NCBI RefSeq assembly: GCF_000478275.1
Contig: NZ_ASJB01000097.1
Span: forward strand, 123,696 to 187,695
DNA from: Amycolatopsis orientalis DSM 40040 = KCTC 9412
Lineage (GTDB): Bacteria > Actinomycetota > Actinomycetes > Mycobacteriales > Pseudonocardiaceae
Direction: 5' to 3'
Length of the DNA stretch: 64,000 bases
Each line of letters begins with the position of its first letter. The stretch's first letter is position 1. A program made the position numbers and the translations under genes. Shown here in pieces: positions 1-8,596 of the stretch. The notes beneath the pieces were generated by a model. It made no database searches, was not told the origin of the DNA, and worked only from the letters and a program-made list of their open reading frames with translations.

Positions 1-1
1 C

Positions 2-637
<636 letters not shown>

Positions 638-643
638 CCCCGG

Positions 644-687
644 TCGTGAGTGGTAATGACGGTTCTAACCGTCATTACCACTCACGA
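644..687. repeat. 44-bp palindromic repeat, family A copy 1
   Basis: Perfect inverted repeat: 21-bp arms (starting TCGTGAGTGGTAATGACG) around a 2-nt centre CT. It lies between two convergent genes and could act as a bidirectional terminator. The same sequence recurs at 35660 and 38646, with variants elsewhere in the window. Confidence 0.9.
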
Positions 688-703
688 GCGTTCGGGCCGA
701 TGC

Positions 704-1114
704 TCACCGCGCCGGGCGGTCCAGGCCGGTGAGCCGGACGACGACCGCGAAGCCGTCGTCGGTACCCGGCCAATGCGCGCGGACGGCGTCCAGGCCGGCG
801 CGGCGCACCACCCCGCGCAGGACCGCGGTGACGATGATCGCGTCGTCCGCGTAGCCCAGCACCGGGATGAAGTCCGGGATCACGTCGAGCGGCAGGGCGA
901 GGTAGGCGAGCAGCAGGCCCAGCCGGATCCGCACCCCGCGCGGCAAGGACCTGTCGGCCGCGAGGCGCCGGACCAGGCGCAGTACGTCCGGCAGCAGCCG
1001 AAGCGCCTCCCGCAGCAAGCCGCCGCGGGGCCGGACGATGGCCAGCACGACGACCAGGACGACCCACGTCAGCAGCAGGGCGGCGCCCACGCCGATCAGC
1101 AGGTCCACCCCCAC
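704..1114 (-). CDS. YkvA-type DUF1232 small membrane protein
   Basis: About 136 residues. An N-terminal hydrophobic helix (LLIGVGAALLLTWVVLVVVLA) is followed by a basic stretch and the DUF1232 core, recognisable by LALPLDVIPDFIPVLGYADD. Members are small membrane proteins of unknown biochemical role. The start is uncertain: in-frame GTG codons lie at 1114 and 1108, and neither has a strong ribosome site. Longer readings would run into the neighbouring SIS gene, whose stop is at 1171. It converges with the ABC transporter gene. Confidence 0.7.
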   Translation of the reverse strand: MGVDLLIGVGAALLLTWVVLVVVLAIVRPRGGLLREALRLLPDVLRLVRRLAADRSLPRGVRIRLGLLLAYLALPLDVIPDFIPVLGYADDAIIVTAVLRGVVRRAGLDAVRAHWPGTDDGFAVVVRLTGLDRPAR

Positions 1115-1170
1115 GAGCCGGTCATGGGAGCCGATGCTACGGGTGCCCGGAAAGGGACGGCGCCGCGTTC

Positions 1171-1899
1171 CTACCGCAGGGCGGGAACGCGCGGGCCGTA
1201 CTTGGCCAGCAGCGCGGCGTTGGCCTCGTCGCCACCGTCCACGTTGGAGCTGCGCCACAGCGGGATCTCGACGCCCTGCGCCGCACCGAGGTCCACGACC
1301 TCGGCGAGGACGAGGTTCCACAGGAACGCGTTGATCACTGTGGACAGTGGCGCGGTCCGCGGCGCGTCCGGCGGGTAGCTCGAGTCGCCGGGGCGGACGT
1401 GGGAGTCGAGCACGATGCTCGCTTCTTCGATCAGCGTCGTCGCCGAGCGCTTCGGCGCCGCGGCCACGGACGCGGCCGAACTCACCGCGATGACCGACGC
1501 CCCGCGTGCCCGCGCCCCGGCGGCCAGCTCGACCGGGTACGGGTTGACGCCCGAGGTCGAGAACACCACCAGCAGGTCGTCGGGTCCCGGCGCGCGCTCG
1601 GCCAGTACCTCTTCGGCCAGCCCGGAGCGGCGTTCGGTCCTGGTGCTGTGCTGCGCGCCGTGCAGCGGCAGGAGTTCGGGGTGGTACACCGGATACACGC
1701 AGGCGAGGCCGCCGGCGCGGTAGAAGGTCTCGGCGACCGCGGCCAGCGAGTGCCCCGCGCCGGCGGTGAACACCAGCGCGTCCGCCCGGATGACCCCCAG
1801 TACCAGCTCGGCCGCTTTCCGGATCTGCTCCGCGTTACCCCGTTCGGCTTCCGCGAGCCGTTCGGCGACGTCTGCATAACGTTCGGTGGTGCTCACCAC
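1171..1899 (-). CDS. SIS-domain sugar-phosphate-binding protein
   Basis: 242 residues. A sugar isomerase (SIS) fold is indicated by the phosphosugar-binding loop region VFTAGAGHSLA near residues 43-53 and by VVFSTSGVNPYPVELA around 110-125, where the Ser/Thr-rich loop of the family lies. Proteins of this length with one SIS domain are usually annotated as sugar isomerase domain-containing proteins or regulators; the substrate is unknown. The start is GTG at 1899, with GGAAGGG about ten bases upstream; a second GTG follows directly. It is divergent from the hydrolase gene, with a 9-bp inverted repeat in the shared promoter gap. Confidence 0.75.
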   Translation of the reverse strand: MVSTTERYADVAERLAEAERGNAEQIRKAAELVLGVIRADALVFTAGAGHSLAAVAETFYRAGGLACVYPVYHPELLPLHGAQHSTRTERRSGLAEEVLAERAPGPDDLLVVFSTSGVNPYPVELAAGARARGASVIAVSSAASVAAAPKRSATTLIEEASIVLDSHVRPGDSSYPPDAPRTAPLSTVINAFLWNLVLAEVVDLGAAQGVEIPLWRSSNVDGGDEANAALLAKYGPRVPALR

Positions 1900-1965
1900 A
1901 TCCGCCCTTCCGTCTGGAGGTCAGCGACGAATGTATCGCGTGGACCAATGGCCGAAGTGGAATAC

Positions 1966-1993
1966 ATCGGGTCATGATCGAGGTTGACCCGAT
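1966..1993. promoter_or_regulatory. Inverted repeat in a divergent promoter region
   Basis: ATCGGGTCA and TGACCCGAT form perfect 9-bp arms separated by 10 bases, 37 bases before the GTG of the plus-strand hydrolase and 67 bases before the SIS gene. The position fits an operator for one or both genes. The binding protein is not known. Confidence 0.4.
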
Positions 1994-2029
1994 CGCTGCG
2001 GCCGGGTTTCGGAGACTGGAGGGTCCAGG

Positions 2030-2725
2030 GTGAGCGAGGCTGATCCCGCGGTGCGGACTTGGCGAGCGCGTGGCCGGGCGGAAGCCGTGGTGCTGGTACT
2101 GCACGGCGGTGCCGAGCACAGTCATGCCCGCGTGGCGCCGTGGCGGCTGGCGTACCAGCGGATGGTGCCGCTGGCGAAGGACGTCCACCGGGCGGGCCGG
2201 GGGCACGGGGTCGAGGTCCGGCTCCTGCGCAACCGGATCTACGGCTGGAACGACACGGGCACCGACGCGCTCGCGGACGCGCGCTGGGCCCTGGAACGGA
2301 TCCGCGCGGACCATCCCGGGGTGCCGGTGATCCTCGTCGGCCACTCGATGGGGGGACGGGTCGCGCTGCGCGTCGCGGACGACCCCGCCGTCGTGGGGGT
2401 CTGCGCGCTGGCGCCGTGGACACCACCGGGTGAACCGATCGGGGCCGTCGAAGGCCGTTCCGTGGTCATCGTGCACGGGACCAAGGACCGGATGACCGAT
2501 CCGGTGGCCTCCCACGCTTTCGCGGAACGCGCCGAAAAGGTGACATCGCGGTCCGCGCGATTCGAAATCGATGGCGAGGGGCACGCGATGCTGCGACGGT
2601 CTCGAGTGTGGAACCGGCTCGTACGGGCTTTCACCCTCGAGCTGATCGAAGCGGGGGGAACTGACGAAACGGTGAGCGCGGCCTGGAACCGGCCGAGCTC
2701 CGAGCGGCTGCGGATCCCGGTCTGA
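2030..2725 (+). CDS. Alpha/beta hydrolase
   Basis: 231 residues. A serine hydrolase fold is shown by the nucleophile elbow GHSMGG (Ser106), an acid in HGTKDRMTDP (Asp153) and the late histidine in GEGHAM (His185), giving a complete triad. The oxyanion region is VLHGGAEHS near residues 24-31. The GTG start at 2030 has GGAGGG upstream. It is followed after 20 bases by the cyclopropane-synthase-like gene, so the two are probably co-transcribed. A lipid or ester substrate is plausible from that neighbour but is not shown. Confidence 0.8.
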   Translation: MSEADPAVRTWRARGRAEAVVLVLHGGAEHSHARVAPWRLAYQRMVPLAKDVHRAGRGHGVEVRLLRNRIYGWNDTGTDALADARWALERIRADHPGVPVILVGHSMGGRVALRVADDPAVVGVCALAPWTPPGEPIGAVEGRSVVIVHGTKDRMTDPVASHAFAERAEKVTSRSARFEIDGEGHAMLRRSRVWNRLVRAFTLELIEAGGTDETVSAAWNRPSSERLRIPV

Positions 2726-2745
2726 CCGGGTGGGAGGGAGCACCT

Positions 2746-4008
2746 ATGTCCACCTCGAGCGTCGACCGGGCGGCAGGTCCGTCCGGCCTGCCCGTCCCTG
2801 ACGAAACCCGGTGGCCGGGACTGGCCACGCCACCGCATTCCCCGTTACGGGCGCGGATCGCCGAGCAGTTGTTCCGGCAGGCGATCCGCCCGCTGAACGT
2901 TCGCGTGCGCATGCCCGACGGCTCACATCTCGGTGCGGGCGGTCCGGACGCGCCCGAGATGCGGCTCAACCGTCCCGCCGCCTTCTTCCACCGCCTCGGC
3001 GTCGACGCGAAGATCGGCTTCGGCGAGGCATACATGGTCGGCGACTGGACGAGCGACGCGCTCGCCGAGGTGCTGACCCCGTTCGCGGAGCGGATGGCGA
3101 CGCTCATCCCTCCGCTGCTGCAACGGTTCCGCCGGTTCGTCGATCGCGGTCATCCCCCGGAGGAGGAGAACACCATCGAGGGGTCGCGGGCGAACATCCA
3201 TCGCCACTACGACCTGTCCAACGAGCTGTTCGGCGCCTTCCTTGACCCGTCGATGATGTACTCGTCGGCGTTGTTCGGCCCGGGCGACGACCTCACCACC
3301 GCGCAGCACCGCAAGATCGACAGCGTCCTCGACTACGCCGGGGTCCGCGGGGGCAGCACGGTGCTCGAGATCGGCACCGGCTGGGGTGAACTCTCGATCC
3401 GGGCGGCCGCGCGCGGGGCACGGGTCACGTCGTTGACCATTTCCCGGGAACAGGCCGCGCTGGCGACCGAACGGATCGCGGCGGCGGGGTTCGCCGACCG
3501 GGTCGACGTCCGGCTCTGCGACTACCGCGACTCCACCGGCGAGTACGACGCGGTGGTCAGCGTCGAGATGATCGAGGCCGTCGGCGAGTCCTACTGGCCC
3601 ACGTTCTTCGAGACCATCGGAAAGCGGCTGAAGCCGGGCGGCCGGTTCGGGCTCCAGGCCATCACCATGGACCACGAACGCATGCTCGCCGCGGCCCGTT
3701 CGTACACCTGGGTGCACAAGTACATCTTCCCCGGCGGGCTCATCCCGTCGACCACCTCGGTCGAACAGGGCATGCTGGAGCACACCCGCCTGAAACTGCA
3801 GGGGGTGCGCGAGTTCGGCCAGGACTACGCCCACACGTTGCGACTGTGGCGGGAGAAGTTCACCCAGCGGTGGGACGAAATCACCGAACTCGGTTTCGAC
3901 GACGTGTTCAAACGGATGTGGGAGTTCTATCTGGCTTACTCCGAAGCGGGGTTCCGTTCGGGGTATCTGAAGGTCCACCAGTTCGGATTCGCCGACAACG
4001 GGCGGTGA
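2746..4008 (+). CDS. Cyclopropane-fatty-acyl-phospholipid synthase family methyltransferase (UfaA1-like)
   Basis: 420 residues, the usual length for the family. It transfers a methylene or methyl group from S-adenosylmethionine to an unsaturated acyl chain of a membrane phospholipid. Seen: the HYDLSNELF and MYSSALF segments (about 154-177), which match the bicarbonate/lipid-site motifs of the family, and the SAM loop VLEIGTGWGE (206-215). The C-terminal segment YLAYSEAGFRSGY has Ser where the E. coli enzyme has its conserved Cys, as I recall for mycobacterial UfaA1-type proteins. A branched product such as 10-methylstearate is therefore an alternative to a cyclopropane. The ribosome site is GGGAGGG before the ATG. 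Confidence 0.8.
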   Translation: MSTSSVDRAAGPSGLPVPDETRWPGLATPPHSPLRARIAEQLFRQAIRPLNVRVRMPDGSHLGAGGPDAPEMRLNRPAAFFHRLGVDAKIGFGEAYMVGDWTSDALAEVLTPFAERMATLIPPLLQRFRRFVDRGHPPEEENTIEGSRANIHRHYDLSNELFGAFLDPSMMYSSALFGPGDDLTTAQHRKIDSVLDYAGVRGGSTVLEIGTGWGELSIRAAARGARVTSLTISREQAALATERIAAAGFADRVDVRLCDYRDSTGEYDAVVSVEMIEAVGESYWPTFFETIGKRLKPGGRFGLQAITMDHERMLAAARSYTWVHKYIFPGGLIPSTTSVEQGMLEHTRLKLQGVREFGQDYAHTLRLWREKFTQRWDEITELGFDDVFKRMWEFYLAYSEAGFRSGYLKVHQFGFADNGR

Positions 4009-4102
4009 ACGCCACCCAACCGATGCGGGGTGCCGGACGTCCTTCACCTAGGGTCTGCGGTTGACTGGGCCCCACACGCGAAATCGGGACGGGTGATTCG
4101 GC

Positions 4103-5308
4103 ATGACGTATGGAGGCGACGACCGAGGGCGACGGATGCCGCCACAACGGCCGCCGTCCGGCCGCCCCCGGCAGCACCAGCCCGCGCAGATGATGCCGCT
4201 GCCGGGCCGGGGGAGCAGCCCGTACGACGAACGGACGGCGCCGATGGGCCACGGGGGCGGGGAACGCCCCGGTGGCCCGCCACCGCGCCGTCCAGGGCCG
4301 CCGCAGCCCCCTCCCGGCCGTCCGGCCGGCGAGGCGCGCCCGCCGCGTCGTCGTCGCTGGGGCTTCGGCCGGGTGCTGCTCACGTTGCTGACCGTGTTCG
4401 TGCTGTTCCTGGCCGGCGTCTGGGTGTACCTGGAGTTCTCCATCAACCGCGTCGACGCGCTGGCCGACTACGCCGGCCGCCCCGCCGCGGCCGAGGGCAC
4501 CAACTGGCTGATCGTGGGCTCCGACAGCCGGGACGGGCTGACGCCGGAGGAGCAGGAGAAACTGGTCACCGGCGACAGCAAGGCCGCCGGCGGCGGCAGG
4601 CGGACCGACACCATCATGGTCGCGCACATCCCGGACAACAGCACCAAGCCGACGCTGCTGAGCCTGCCGCGTGACTCCCAGGTGAAGATCCCCGGCCACG
4701 GTACGAACAAGATCAACGCCGCGTTCTCGATCGGCGGCCCGGCGCTGCTCGCGCAGACCGTCGAAGGCGCTACCGGCCTGCGCATCGACCACTACGCCGA
4801 GATCGGCTTCGGCGGGTTCGCCAAGATCGTCGACGCCGTCGGCGGGGTCCACATGTGCGTCGAGAAGCCGATGGAGGACACCCTCACCGGGATCAAGATC
4901 GCGCCGGGCTGCCAGGACCTCCAGGGCCCGCAGGCACTCGGGTTCGTCCGCATGCGGCACAGTGCGGCCACCCCGCGATCGGACCTCGACCGCGTCGCCA
5001 ACCAGCGGAAGTTCATCGGCGCGCTGGTCAGCGAGATCGGCAGCCCCGGCACGCTGCTGAACCCGTTCTCGCTGTTCCCGCTGCTGTCGACCGCGCCCGA
5101 CGCGCTGACGATGGATTCCGGCGACCACGTGCACAACCTGGTGGGGCTGGCGCTGGCCATGCGCGGGATCTCGTCGGGCGGTGTGGTCACCACGACGGTG
5201 CCGGTGACCAACGGGTCGGCGGAGAACTGGGACAAGACCAAGTCGAAGCTGCTGTTCGACGCGCTGAAGAACGACACGGACATCCCGGACAGCGCGATCC
5301 TCACGTGA
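4103..5308 (+). CDS. LytR-CpsA-Psr (LCP) family cell-wall glycopolymer ligase
   Basis: 401 residues. LCP enzymes attach glycopolymers such as arabinogalactan or teichoic acids to peptidoglycan from polyprenyl-phosphate donors outside the membrane. Layout: a Pro/Arg/Gly-rich cytoplasmic tail (1-85), one membrane helix (about 91-110), then the LCP domain with GSDSRDG, RRTDTIMVAHI, SLPRDSQVKIPGHG, NKINAAF and the late Arg/Asp cluster RMRHSAATPRSDLDR. The basic and acidic residues used to bind pyrophosphate and Mg are present. The gene stands alone and is followed by a 77-bp repeat. Confidence 0.88.
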   Translation: MTYGGDDRGRRMPPQRPPSGRPRQHQPAQMMPLPGRGSSPYDERTAPMGHGGGERPGGPPPRRPGPPQPPPGRPAGEARPPRRRRWGFGRVLLTLLTVFVLFLAGVWVYLEFSINRVDALADYAGRPAAAEGTNWLIVGSDSRDGLTPEEQEKLVTGDSKAAGGGRRTDTIMVAHIPDNSTKPTLLSLPRDSQVKIPGHGTNKINAAFSIGGPALLAQTVEGATGLRIDHYAEIGFGGFAKIVDAVGGVHMCVEKPMEDTLTGIKIAPGCQDLQGPQALGFVRMRHSAATPRSDLDRVANQRKFIGALVSEIGSPGTLLNPFSLFPLLSTAPDALTMDSGDHVHNLVGLALAMRGISSGGVVTTTVPVTNGSAENWDKTKSKLLFDALKNDTDIPDSAILT

Positions 5309-5353
5309 TCTGCCAGTGAGGTCCTGAGTGGCGGGACCAAGGCCGGCCCGGGG

Positions 5354-5430
5354 CTGAAGGGCGCTTTCCCCGCATGTGATGCGAGGAAAGCGCCCTTCGC
5401 CGCGTGCGATGCGAGGAAAGGCCCCTTCAT
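5354..5430 (-). repeat. 77-bp composite palindromic repeat, family B copy 1 (inverted orientation)
   Basis: Read on the minus strand it has the same layout as the copies at 43961 and 56600. A half-unit ATGAAGGGGCCTTTCC... is followed by a full hairpin built on GAAGGGCGCTTTCC. On the plus strand the strong stem pairs 5356-5369 with 5385-5398. It lies downstream of the LCP gene and upstream of the GNAT gene. Confidence 0.8.
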
Positions 5431-5506
5431 CGCGTGCCCGGAACCCACCACCTGCGGCGAGCGAAAAGCGGAGGCGTTCCTCGACGCCCTCCGTCACCAT
5501 GGAGCG

Positions 5507-6037
5507 ATGGAAGCGCCAGCCGAGACCCTCGCCGACGACGTCATCGTCCTGCGCCGCTGGGCGCCGGAGCAGCTCGACACGTTGGCGGCCGTCGCGGGGG
5601 ATTCCGCCGGGCACATCGGCGCCTGGCTGATCTGGGCCTCGAACGGCTACAGCACCGAGGAGGCCGCCGAGTTCCTCGAAACCACCGCGCGGAACTGGGC
5701 CGAGGGCAAGACCTACGACTTCGCCATCTTCGCCGGAGGTGAGGTCGCCGGCGGCACGGGCATGATCGTCCGGCCGGACGGGGTCGAGATCGGCTACTGG
5801 CTGACTCGCCACCACACCGGCCGGGGACTCGCGACGAGGACCGCCCGGCTGCTGACCGCCGAGGCCTTCCGCCTCGGCGCGGCGGAGGTGCTGATCCGGC
5901 ACGACGAGAAGAACGTCGCGAGCGGCGCCGTGCCCGCGCGGCTGGGGTTCACGATGACCGGCGCCGAGACCGTCGAACCGCCGCTCGCCCCCGCCTGCAC
6001 GGGTGTCAACCGGATCTGGCGGCTCAAGCGTCCTTGA
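5507..6037 (+). CDS. GNAT family N-acetyltransferase
   Basis: 176 residues, typical of RimJ/RimL-like GNATs, which move an acetyl group from acetyl-CoA to an amine. The fold is indicated by an N-terminal LRRWAPEQ strand/helix, the VEIGYWLTRHHTGRGLATRTARLLTAEAF block (about residues 94-122) holding the acetyl-CoA loop (here HTGRGLA), and the closing LGFTMTGAE strand. The substrate is unknown. It converges with the peroxiredoxin gene, leaving 18 bases between stops. Confidence 0.8.
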   Translation: MEAPAETLADDVIVLRRWAPEQLDTLAAVAGDSAGHIGAWLIWASNGYSTEEAAEFLETTARNWAEGKTYDFAIFAGGEVAGGTGMIVRPDGVEIGYWLTRHHTGRGLATRTARLLTAEAFRLGAAEVLIRHDEKNVASGAVPARLGFTMTGAETVEPPLAPACTGVNRIWRLKRP

Positions 6038-6055
6038 GACAAGGGCGACGGACGC

Positions 6056-6520
6056 CTAACCCTCAGCGGTCTTGCGCTCACGCAAGGCCGCCAGGGCCTT
6101 GTCCGCGTGCACGGTGAACTTCAGTTCGCTCTTGATCACCTCGAGCACCTTGCGGTCGGTGTCGATGACGAACGTGTGCCGTTTGGCGTGCAGCGGACTG
6201 AACTTCCGCCAGACGCCGAACTGCCTGGCCACCACACCGTCCACATCGGACAGCAGCGGGTAGTCGAAGCCGTGCTTGGCCGAGAACTCCTGCTGCTTGG
6301 CGACGGCGTCCGGGCTGATCCCGACGCGGTGCGCGCCGACTTCGGCGAATTCCGCGGCGAGATCGCGGAAGTGGCAGCTTTCCGCCGTACAGCCACTGGT
6401 CATCGCGGCGGGGTAGAAGAACAGCACGACCGGGCCGGACGAGAGGAAGTCCGACAGCGTGCGCTCCTCGCCCTTGTCGTCGGGCAGGGTGAAGTCCGGG
6501 GCGATGTCACCTTGGTCCAT
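6056..6520 (-). CDS. bcp: Thioredoxin-dependent peroxiredoxin, BCP type
   Basis: 154 residues. It reduces hydroperoxides and is recycled by thioredoxin. The peroxidatic Cys44 lies in AMTSGCTAES; a second cysteine, Cys49, five residues on is the resolving residue position of atypical two-Cys BCP enzymes. The start segment GDIAPDFTLPDDKG is typical of the family. Eighteen bases separate it from the upstream PAS-GGDEF-EAL gene on the same strand, so read-through transcription is likely. Confidence 0.88.
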   Translation of the reverse strand: MDQGDIAPDFTLPDDKGEERTLSDFLSSGPVVLFFYPAAMTSGCTAESCHFRDLAAEFAEVGAHRVGISPDAVAKQQEFSAKHGFDYPLLSDVDGVVARQFGVWRKFSPLHAKRHTFVIDTDRKVLEVIKSELKFTVHADKALAALRERKTAEG

Positions 6521-6537
6521 GGACGGATCCTGTCACG

Positions 6538-8388
6538 TCAGTGGGCGTGCCGTTCGATCAGTTCGTCGACCTCGTCCCCGGTCGCGGAATCGGCGACGAA
6601 CGGGCCGCGTGCGGCGAGTACGCCGTACCGTCGCAGCCGCTCGGCCTGTTCGTGACTGCGGACGCCTTCCGCGCCGATGCGCAGCTTCAGTTCCTTGGCA
6701 CGCGCGACCAGCTGGCACAGATGCCGTACGTCGGCCTCGTCCTCGCGGTCGGCCAGCGCGTCGACCACCGCGCCGGAGAGGATCACGTGGCGGACCGGCA
6801 GCCGGTGCTGCGGGATGAGCTCCAGATCGGCCGAACCGGAGATGGTCAGCACCAGCTGGGCACCCAGATCGGACAGCACCGCGAAGGAGTCCAGTACCTC
6901 GCCGCACCGCGGGTCGAGGACGGATTCGCGGTCCGTGCAGAGCCGCAGTGCCTGTGCGGGCAGGTTGTGGCGGTCGAGCTGTTCCTTCACCAGCAGTACC
7001 AGGTCGGGGTCGATCGCGAGCCGGTTCGGCAGCCGCACGCAGACGTCCGGGGCGGCGTCGCCGAACCGGTTCCGCCAGCGCGCGGTGGCGGCGAGCGATT
7101 CGGCCAGCAGCCATCGGCCGAGCGGGATGGTCATCCCGGTGATCTGCGCCAGCGGGTAGAACTCGTCGGAGTCCAGTTCGCCCTTCTCCGGATGGTTCCA
7201 CCGCAGCCCGGCGTTGACCGCGGCCAGCTGATCCGGGCTAGCGAGTTTCACCGTCGGCTGGTAGATCAGCGAGAACTCGCCGTTTTCGAGTGCGCCCGCG
7301 ATGACGGCGCCGAGCTGGTAGCGGCCGCGGTCGCGCGCGTCGAGTTCGGGATCGAACAGCATCCACTGCGCCTTGCCCGCCTCCTTGGCCCGGTGCAGGG
7401 CGATCTCCGCGGCCCGGAGCAGGTCTTCCTGCCTGCTTTCGGTGACCGGCCGGACGACGATGCCGGCGCTCGCGCTGACCCCGATGCCGTGCCCGCCGAC
7501 GTAGATGGGCTCGGCCAGTTCCTCCAGCGCCTGCTCGACCAGGCCGATCACCTGGGTCGGCGAGAACTCGCCGCGCAGCAGGACGGCGAATCCGTCACCG
7601 GACAGCCGTGCGACGGAACCCTCGTGCGTGCCGGTGAACACGCTCTTGAGCTTGTTCGCGACGCCGCGCAGCACCTGGTCGCCGACACCGGCGCCGAGCC
7701 CGTCGTTGATCACCTTGAAGCCGTCGACGTCGAGATAGACGAGCGCGACCTGATCGCCGCCGGAACCGGCCAGCGCGGTTTCGAGCGCGTTGCCGAACGC
7801 GGTGGCGTTCGGCAGGCCGGTCAGCGGGTCGTGCACGTTCTGGTGCCGCAGCCGTTCCTGCAGCAGGTGGATCTCGTTGGCGTCGGCGACCATCAGCACC
7901 GGATAGGACGAGCCGGGCCGGTCACCGGGGAGGTCGGTCAGGGTCACGTCGACCCACAGAGTGCCTTCCTCGCTGTGCTTCAGCAGCAGGCGGTCCTGCT
8001 GGATCTGCCGTCCGAGTTCCCTGAGCTGGGACAGCCCGTTCCGCAGCCGGGCGATGTCGTGGTCGGCGGAGCCGAGGTCGGGAATGGCCCGCCCGCGCAG
8101 CGTGGTGGGAGAGCAGCCGAGCAGCTTGCCGAGCGCCTCGTTGGCCTCGACGATCTTGCCGTCGGAGTCGGCGAGCGCGATCCCGACGGGGGAGGCGGAA
8201 TAGAGCTTGGTGAAGCGCAATACGGCGGCCTGGTGGTCAGGCTCGCTCCGCACGGCGTCCTGGGCGACGCCGAGCAGGAGCTGTTCGAGTTGCTCTTGGG
8301 GAAGCGATACTCCTTTAGTGTCAGCGAGCGTCGCGGCCCATCTCCGAGCGACGTCCACCAACCCTGGCGTGGCACCAGGCTCAGGCAC
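6538..8388 (-). CDS. PAS-GGDEF-EAL domain protein with degenerate catalytic motifs
   Basis: 616 residues, soluble. A PAS domain (about 60-175) precedes GGDEF (about 185-345) and EAL (about 355-610). The family makes or breaks cyclic di-GMP. Here the signature GGDEF reads SGDGF (263-267), although the upstream metal/nucleotide segment DVDGFKVIND is kept. The EAL signature reads NAGL (392-395), and later EAL landmarks are changed too: DLGAQL in place of the DDFG loop, and HVILSG where K-I-D is expected. Both domains are probably non-catalytic, suggesting a nucleotide-binding or PAS-driven regulator. The GTG start has AGAGGTGA upstream. Confidence 0.8.
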   Translation of the reverse strand: MPEPGATPGLVDVARRWAATLADTKGVSLPQEQLEQLLLGVAQDAVRSEPDHQAAVLRFTKLYSASPVGIALADSDGKIVEANEALGKLLGCSPTTLRGRAIPDLGSADHDIARLRNGLSQLRELGRQIQQDRLLLKHSEEGTLWVDVTLTDLPGDRPGSSYPVLMVADANEIHLLQERLRHQNVHDPLTGLPNATAFGNALETALAGSGGDQVALVYLDVDGFKVINDGLGAGVGDQVLRGVANKLKSVFTGTHEGSVARLSGDGFAVLLRGEFSPTQVIGLVEQALEELAEPIYVGGHGIGVSASAGIVVRPVTESRQEDLLRAAEIALHRAKEAGKAQWMLFDPELDARDRGRYQLGAVIAGALENGEFSLIYQPTVKLASPDQLAAVNAGLRWNHPEKGELDSDEFYPLAQITGMTIPLGRWLLAESLAATARWRNRFGDAAPDVCVRLPNRLAIDPDLVLLVKEQLDRHNLPAQALRLCTDRESVLDPRCGEVLDSFAVLSDLGAQLVLTISGSADLELIPQHRLPVRHVILSGAVVDALADREDEADVRHLCQLVARAKELKLRIGAEGVRSHEQAERLRRYGVLAARGPFVADSATGDEVDELIERHAH

Positions 8389-8596
8389 ACTTCACCTCTT
8401 CATGCGCGGTTAATGGCCAGCTCAGACGGGATGTCCGGGCTCAGGGACCCACACTAGGTATGAGCCGACCGGGAATAGTGCCACGGCATCACGCGCGATC
8501 CGGGGTGTCTACCGGCTGAAAGGGTGATGGCCACTACACGAGTGGTGACCGGAAGTTACCAAGAGTACTCGTTCGTGTTGTCCCGTTCGCCGGGAT

